Origin: Bacteroidota bacterium
Lineage (GTDB): Bacteria; Bacteroidota; Bacteroidia; Flavobacteriales; Flavobacteriaceae
Direction of reading: 5' to 3'
NCBI GenBank assembly: GCA_024278565.1
Contig: JAJRSY010000219.1
Coordinates: forward strand, 1 to 26,020
DNA: 26,020 bases
The position numbers and the translations under genes are program-made. Under the pieces are notes generated by a model, which was not told where the DNA came from, searched no databases, and worked only from the letters and a program-made list of their open reading frames with translations. Shown here one piece after another: positions 23,065 through 26,020 of the stretch. Each line of letters opens with the position of its first letter. Within the stretch, counting starts at the first letter, position 1.

Positions 23065-23253
23065 TTGTGTGGGTAAGATTATATTTTTTGGTTCGATTAT
23101 TCTAAAAACAACATGAAAATGATGTAATGGATGAATGATTGAAGGTAATTAAGCTGATTTAATGAATTGATGGGAAAATTAGCCAATAAAGGCAATAGTT
23201 TATAAATTCAACGACAAATACATCCTGTTTAAAATTAGTTTTTTAAAAAAAAA

Positions 23254-23472
23254 GGTTCTACCACTATTTGTGTGGGTAAGATTCTATTTTTAGTTATAAA
23301 TAATCTTAAAAAACAACATGAAAATGATATAATGAATCAATGATTGAATAAAAAAACATGTAATGTGTTGGTATGTAAATAATTATAGCTGTTCTATTCT
23401 CTAATTAAAGCATTTTTAACATTCATTCATTTTAAACTGATCTGAATCTTCCACTAAATTAGTGGTAGAACC
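23254..23472. mobile_element. Hairpin-ended repeat element, inner copy (family B)
   Basis: A 219-bp segment begins GGTTCTACCACTA and ends TAGTGGTAGAACC, exact inverted complements. The inverted similarity extends inward through GTGG and AAGATTC, so each tip of about 30 bp can itself fold (the right tip is CCACTAA-A-TTAGTGG). Nine A residues lie directly outside on each side (23245-23253 and 23473-23481), consistent with a target duplication or an A-tract target. There is no coding capacity. It lies between the left and right halves of a longer related copy. Confidence 0.7.
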
Positions 23473-23563
23473 AAAAAAAAATAAGAACTCAATAAATATA
23501 AGGGTTTCAGTTGTTTTATAGATTTTGGCTGAATAGTAACGATTGAATGATAAAAATATGTAA

Positions 23564-23604
23564 CCACGCCTCTGGCGTGGCAGGCCCGTCTGCCGTAGGC
23601 AGGT
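23564..23604. repeat. GC-rich double hairpin inside the outer family B copy
   Basis: CCACGCC-TCT-GGCGTGG (23564-23580) is followed by CTGCC-GTA-GGCAG (23590-23602). Both are GC-rich in an AT-rich element and are missing from the matching place in the inner copy. The second belongs to the CCTGCC/GGCAGG family. Confidence 0.65.
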
Positions 23605-23732
23605 AAATTGATATACAAGTGAATACGGCTACTATATTCTATCATTAAAGCATTATAACATTAATTCATTTTGAACTGATATAAATTCTACCACTAAACC
23701 TGCCGGTTCGTGGTAGAACCAAAAATAGTAGT

Positions 23733-24665
23733 ATGCAGGTTACCAATACAATACTTATGATTCGCCCTGTTGGTTTTCGCATGAACGAACAGACGGCGGT
23801 AAACAACTATTTTCAAGAAAAGCTGGGGTTGAATGACCAGACGATCAATGAAAGGGCCCAGCAGGAGTTCGATGGTTTTGTGAGTGTATTGAGAGAAAAG
23901 GGCGTTGATGTAATCGTCATTGACGATACCAAAGAACCCGATACCCCTGATAGCATTTTCCCTAACAACTGGATCTCATTTCATGCCGATGGTACGGTAG
24001 GTATTTATCCCATGTTTGCCGAAAACAGAAGAAAAGAGCGCAGAGATGATATTTTAGACCTTCTGGAAGAGCAGGGTTTTACCATTAAGCAAATTATTGA
24101 TTACACAGCAGCTGAGAGTGAGGGGGTATTTTTAGAAGGCACTGGCAGTATATTGATGGATCGTGTATATAAGAAGGCTTATTGCGTACTATCCGATAGG
24201 GCTGACGAAGAACTGTTCATTGAGTTCTGTGAGGACTTCGACTATTTCCCCGTGATTTTCAACGCCTACCAAACAGTTGATGGTAAACGAATGCCTATTT
24301 ACCATACCAATGTCATGATGTGCATGGCAGAAGATTTGGCGGTCATTTGTTTAGATTCTATCGACGATAAAAAAGAACGAAAAAATGTGGTGGATCACTT
24401 AGAAATGACCAATAAAGAGATTGTTTCGATAACCGAAGCGCAGATGCACCATTTTGCCGGCAATATGCTACAGGTTTTGGGTGCGGCCGACAAACGTTTG
24501 ATGGTGATGGGTTCACAGGCCTATCGAAGCCTGACCACGGCCCAGATCAAAAGTATTGAAAAACAGTGTGAAATTGTACATAGCCCGTTAGATGCCATTG
24601 AAACCTGTGGTGGTGGCAGCGCACGTTGTATGATGGCCGAGGTGTTTTTGCCTAGGAAGGCGTAA
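23733..24665 (+). CDS. ctlX: CtlX-type hydrolase (citrulline/arginine deiminase-related)
   Basis: A 310-residue pentein-superfamily protein. It begins MQVTNTILMIRPVGFRMNEQ, the usual start of this family, and carries FPNNW at 76-80, EGTGS at 135-139, IYHTNVMM with His191, and GGGSARCMMAEVF with nucleophile Cys299. CtlX of Francisella is described as a citrulline ureidase; the flavobacterial relatives are usually annotated as arginine deiminase-related, and their substrate is untested as far as I know. The FPNNW and GSARC motifs separate it from the amidinotransferase-like neighbour, with which it shares only the fold and catalytic plan. It starts 12 nt after a repeat element and faces the methyltransferase pseudogene. 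Confidence 0.85.
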   Translation: MQVTNTILMIRPVGFRMNEQTAVNNYFQEKLGLNDQTINERAQQEFDGFVSVLREKGVDVIVIDDTKEPDTPDSIFPNNWISFHADGTVGIYPMFAENRRKERRDDILDLLEEQGFTIKQIIDYTAAESEGVFLEGTGSILMDRVYKKAYCVLSDRADEELFIEFCEDFDYFPVIFNAYQTVDGKRMPIYHTNVMMCMAEDLAVICLDSIDDKKERKNVVDHLEMTNKEIVSITEAQMHHFAGNMLQVLGAADKRLMVMGSQAYRSLTTAQIKSIEKQCEIVHSPLDAIETCGGGSARCMMAEVFLPRKA

Positions 24666-24875
24666 ACAAATTTACTAGGAACCTTGTTACTTGCCCGAAT
24701 TATTACTCCTTGAACTCGTCTTGGTCTTTTGTTTGGAACCGAGCCCCGCCCGGCGGGCAGGTTGTGCTCTAATGAAGTCATTTTTTTGTAGCATAGCACT
24801 TGTGCTGAGCTTGTCGAAGTATAGTTGCGGTACTGAAAAACGACAAAACCTGCCCGGCCGGCCAGAAAGAAAAAC
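24666..24875 (+). repeat. Repeat-rich spacer between ctlX and the methyltransferase pseudogene
   Basis: It holds a GC palindrome CCGCC-C-GGCGG (24746-24756, flanked by GGCAGG), the element ACTTGTGCTGAGCTTGTCGAAGT at 24798-24820 (described separately), and CCTGCCCGGCCGGCCAG at 24849-24865. No gene and no clear terminator for ctlX is visible, although the hairpins might stop transcription from either side. Confidence 0.6.
24798..24820. repeat. CTTGTCGAAGT-type dispersed repeat
   Basis: The 23-bp stretch whose complement begins ACTTCGACAAGCTCAGC is, from general knowledge, a widespread intergenic repeat motif in many bacterial genomes, including Bacteroidota. It has a GCTGAGC centre and ACTT/AAGT ends that can pair. 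Only one copy is in this window. Confidence 0.55.
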
Positions 24876-25052
24876 TCAAAATGAGTTCCTTGTCCCGATT
24901 AAATAGAGCAGTACCCCTAGACCAGATTTTATTTGGCCAATATTCCAATCATGGCTTTCATTGTTCTTCAGATCACTTACAAGTTCGTTCATTTCTTTGA
25001 CCGAATATGTTCTTAGGGCTTGTTGCAAAATAAAGTGTACAGAGTTGACGCA

Positions 25053-25072
25053 CCTGCCTGCCGGCAGGCAGG
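25053..25072. repeat. 20-bp perfect CCTGCC palindrome inside family A copy 2
   Basis: CCTGCCTGCCGGCAGGCAGG is a perfect palindrome and the fullest form of this family in the window. Copy 1 of the element has no such sequence at the equivalent place. Confidence 0.85.
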
Positions 25073-25100
25073 GAAATTTTGTTTTTATTTTAGACAAAAA

Positions 25101-25119
25101 ACCTGCCTCGCCGGCAGGT
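25101..25119. repeat. Second CCTGCC palindrome inside family A copy 2
   Basis: ACCTGCC (25101-25107), TCGCC, GGCAGGT (25113-25119). In copy 1 the AT-rich left part runs directly into CAAGCATAGCC, so this hairpin is also extra in copy 2. Confidence 0.8.
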
Positions 25120-25844
25120 CTAAGCATAGCCTTAGTTACGGTTATATTTTTTAACGACAAATAAAGACAAAAGAACAAGTCAAAATGTATAGGTTGTTTT
25201 GTAACAAACCCTTAGTGATGAAACAAACCCATCCCATAAGACAAATAACGGAACAAGCGGAATTAGGTATGTGAAAATAATTCTTCCAATCTTAAATGGT
25301 CTGATAAAAGGTGTTGTCAATAGTACTGTTATCGGCGAAAAAAGCATAGCAAATAAACTGTAAAAAGTTCTTTCCTGTGCTTCAAAAATTACAATCGATC
25401 TACCCGTATCCACAGCATTTTGCAATATTTTTTTTGCGTCGTCCGGTCTGAAATGGTGAAAAGATAAAACAGGGTTCTTAGGCCTTCTAGTTCTTCTGGA
25501 ACATCTCTTGCATCTACCGATGTTTCAATGAAATCAATGTTTAGCGATAAATTTTTGGTGTGTTCAAAGGCTGGTATATTTGGATAATAATCGGTCAATA
25601 GAATTTTTATGTCAAGATTGCTTTTCTTTAATTCCTCATTCAACCAGATCAAGCCACCACCACCACCTGAACCAAGGTCAACGATTTGATCAACTCCACT
25701 TTCTTTTAGTGCTTTTTTAAAAAGGGGCACTACCGGCTTGTACATTTTGGTCTTGTTCGACAAAAACTGTAAAAAGTCGGTTAAATAATTTCTCAACAGG
25801 CTTGGAAACCATTTTTGGTCTTCAAATTCAAATAAGGAGCCCAC

Positions 25845-26020
25845 TCCGAAAACAGAAGATTTTTACAAAAAGAGTTATTTTGGATGAGATGTAACTAATC
25901 AGTCTAGTTAAACATCTAATAATCAATATTTTGTGTGTCATTGGAAAATCGCATCAGATTCAAAAAAAGCTGTATTCCGATCTCAAAAAGCCATAAGTGA
26001 TTGAATATCAGCAAAATTAA
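25845..26020. other. Window-end region upstream of the methyltransferase pseudogene, no gene
   Basis: AT-rich sequence with one hairpin: AGATGT-AACTA (25887-25897) pairs with TAGTT (25905-25909) and ACATCT (25912-25917), with a 2-nt bulge. No T-run follows on either strand, and I find no convincing promoter or reading frame. Confidence 0.5.

Larger units (their letters stand above)
23033..23720. mobile_element. Hairpin-ended repeat element, outer copy (family B), interrupted by an inner copy
   Basis: The left end (GGACCTACACCACTAT, palindrome, TTGTGTGGGTAAGATT) and right end (ATTCTACCACTAAA, short palindrome, GTGGTAGAACC) match the two ends of the inner element at 23254-23472. Shared blocks include ACAACATGAAAATGAT near the left and ATTAAAGCATT plus TTCATTTT.AACTGAT near the right. 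Without the inner copy the outer one would be about 460 bp, against 219 bp for the inner, which looks like an internal deletion derivative. No transposase is encoded. The right-hand hairpin (TTCTACCAC/GTGGTAGAA) could also act in transcription termination. Boundaries are approximate. Confidence 0.6.
23026..23732 (+). other. Amidinotransferase-ctlX intergenic region, 707 nt, no gene
   Basis: The whole gap is taken up by the two family B repeat copies and the GC-rich palindromes at 23049-23064, 23564-23604 and 23697-23708. Short reading frames across it show no protein-like features. I see no clear promoter for ctlX, whose ATG begins 12 nt after the element's right end. Confidence 0.7.
25012..25215 (+). 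mobile_element. Small non-autonomous element (family A, copy 2) inside the methyltransferase gene
   Basis: A 194-bp segment (25017-25210) with inverted ends GGCTTGTTGCAAAATAA and the complement of GGTTTGTTACAAAACAA is flanked on both sides by CTTAG (25012-25016 and 25211-25215). Removing the element and one CTTAG rejoins the methyltransferase codons as VSSLRTYSVKE in frame, which fixes the boundaries. The internal AAGCATAGCC and TACGGTTA blocks match copy 1. The left part is 36 nt longer than in copy 1, about the size of the two palindromes it carries (25053-25072 and 25101-25119). There is no transposase. Confidence 0.85.
24876..25844 (-). pseudogene. SAM-dependent methyltransferase, broken by a frameshift and an inserted element
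   Basis: Read on the minus strand, three pieces make one protein. Piece 1 (25844 down to about 25470) has FEFEDQKWFPSLLRNYLTDF and the SAM-binding motif IVDLGSGGGGGLIWL. Piece 2 (about 25466 to 25216) continues in another frame as LSFHHFRPDDAKKILQNAVD, IVIFEAQERTFYS, and a hydrophobic stretch ending FVLWDGFVSS. Piece 3 (25016 to 24876) is LRTYSVKEMNELVSDLKN to LYLIGTRNSF. A missing base in a T-run (A-run 25466-25469 on the + strand) explains the first break, and the family A element the second. The start is a GTG at 25844; an upstream in-frame stop limits extension. The substrate is unknown. It is probably non-functional unless the frameshift is a sequencing error. Confidence 0.8.

Noticed and set aside
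23033..23720. CRISPR array
   Set aside because: Repeated blocks are long, few, diverged and not regularly spaced, and no cas gene is present.
24691..25164. Short + strand reading frames around the ctlX 3' region and the element
   Set aside because: They are translations of palindromes (LPAGRQG-like peptides) and of the reverse strand of the methyltransferase pseudogene, not genes.
24876..25178. An independent 100-residue minus-strand gene
   Set aside because: Its first 50 codons are read from the family A element and its last 45 are the C-terminus of the methyltransferase; it is a chimera created by the insertion.
25180..25425. An independent small membrane protein on the minus strand
   Set aside because: Its sequence continues the methyltransferase after a one-base frameshift; the hydrophobic part belongs to that protein.
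1..26020. tRNA or rRNA genes
   Set aside because: No cloverleaf with a GTTCGAATC-type T-loop or rRNA-like stretch was recognised by eye on either strand; a covariance-model search was not possible.

Overview
The window is AT-rich bacterial DNA from the Bacteroidota, almost certainly a marine member of the Flavobacteriaceae. Evidence: protein sequences of the flavobacterial type; A-rich leaders in place of Shine-Dalgarno sites; promoter boxes of the TAnnTTTG kind; Cys-poor S14, S4 and L36; and the order rplQ-carA-eno-gltA followed by amidinotransferase-family genes. A genus in the Maribacter/Zobellia/Muricauda area is a guess from this synteny.

Region 1 (1-17710) is one long translation superoperon, all on the + strand: the end of rpsL, rpsG, fusA, then the S10, spc and alpha gene sets (rpsJ-rplC-rplD-rplW-rplB-rpsS-rplV-rpsC-rplP-rpmC-rpsQ-rplN-rplX-rplE-rpsN-rpsH-rplF-rplR-rpsE-rpmD-rplO-secY-infA-rpmJ-rpsM-rpsK-rpsD-rpoA-rplQ). 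It closes with a good intrinsic terminator after rplQ. Most genes lie 0-22 nt apart. The gaps of about 80-230 nt are unusual: several hold degenerate 7-bp tandem repeats or CTTGAA repeats. The rpsJ-rplC gap carries a terminator that competes with an upstream hairpin, which looks like an internal attenuator. The rpsD leader can fold into a compound hairpin.

Region 2 (17711-22072) holds three housekeeping genes, carA (carbamoyl-phosphate synthase small subunit), eno (enolase) and gltA (citrate synthase). eno and gltA each end in a clear terminator. A small non-coding mobile element (20437-20594) lies between eno and gltA.

Region 3 (22073-24665) has two guanidino-group-modifying genes of the same superfamily: an amidinotransferase-like protein and a CtlX-type citrulline/arginine hydrolase-like protein. 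Both keep a Glu/His/Cys catalytic set. They are separated by a 700-bp non-coding region that contains two copies of a hairpin-ended repeat, one apparently nested inside the other.

Region 4 (24666-26020) is an accessory, decaying region. It contains GC-rich CCTGCC/GGCAGG palindromes, a CTTGTCGAAGT-type repeat, and a class I SAM-dependent methyltransferase gene on the minus strand. That gene is broken by a 1-nt frameshift and by insertion of a second copy of the small element found between eno and gltA. The insertion has a 5-bp target duplication, and removing it restores the reading frame at that point.

The most interesting observation is the layered small-repeat biology. Two families of non-autonomous elements each occur twice here, and comparing the copies shows short CCTGCC palindromes present in one copy and cleanly absent from the other. 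The palindromes therefore behave as insertable units in their own right. No tRNA, rRNA, CRISPR array or complete transposase gene was seen.
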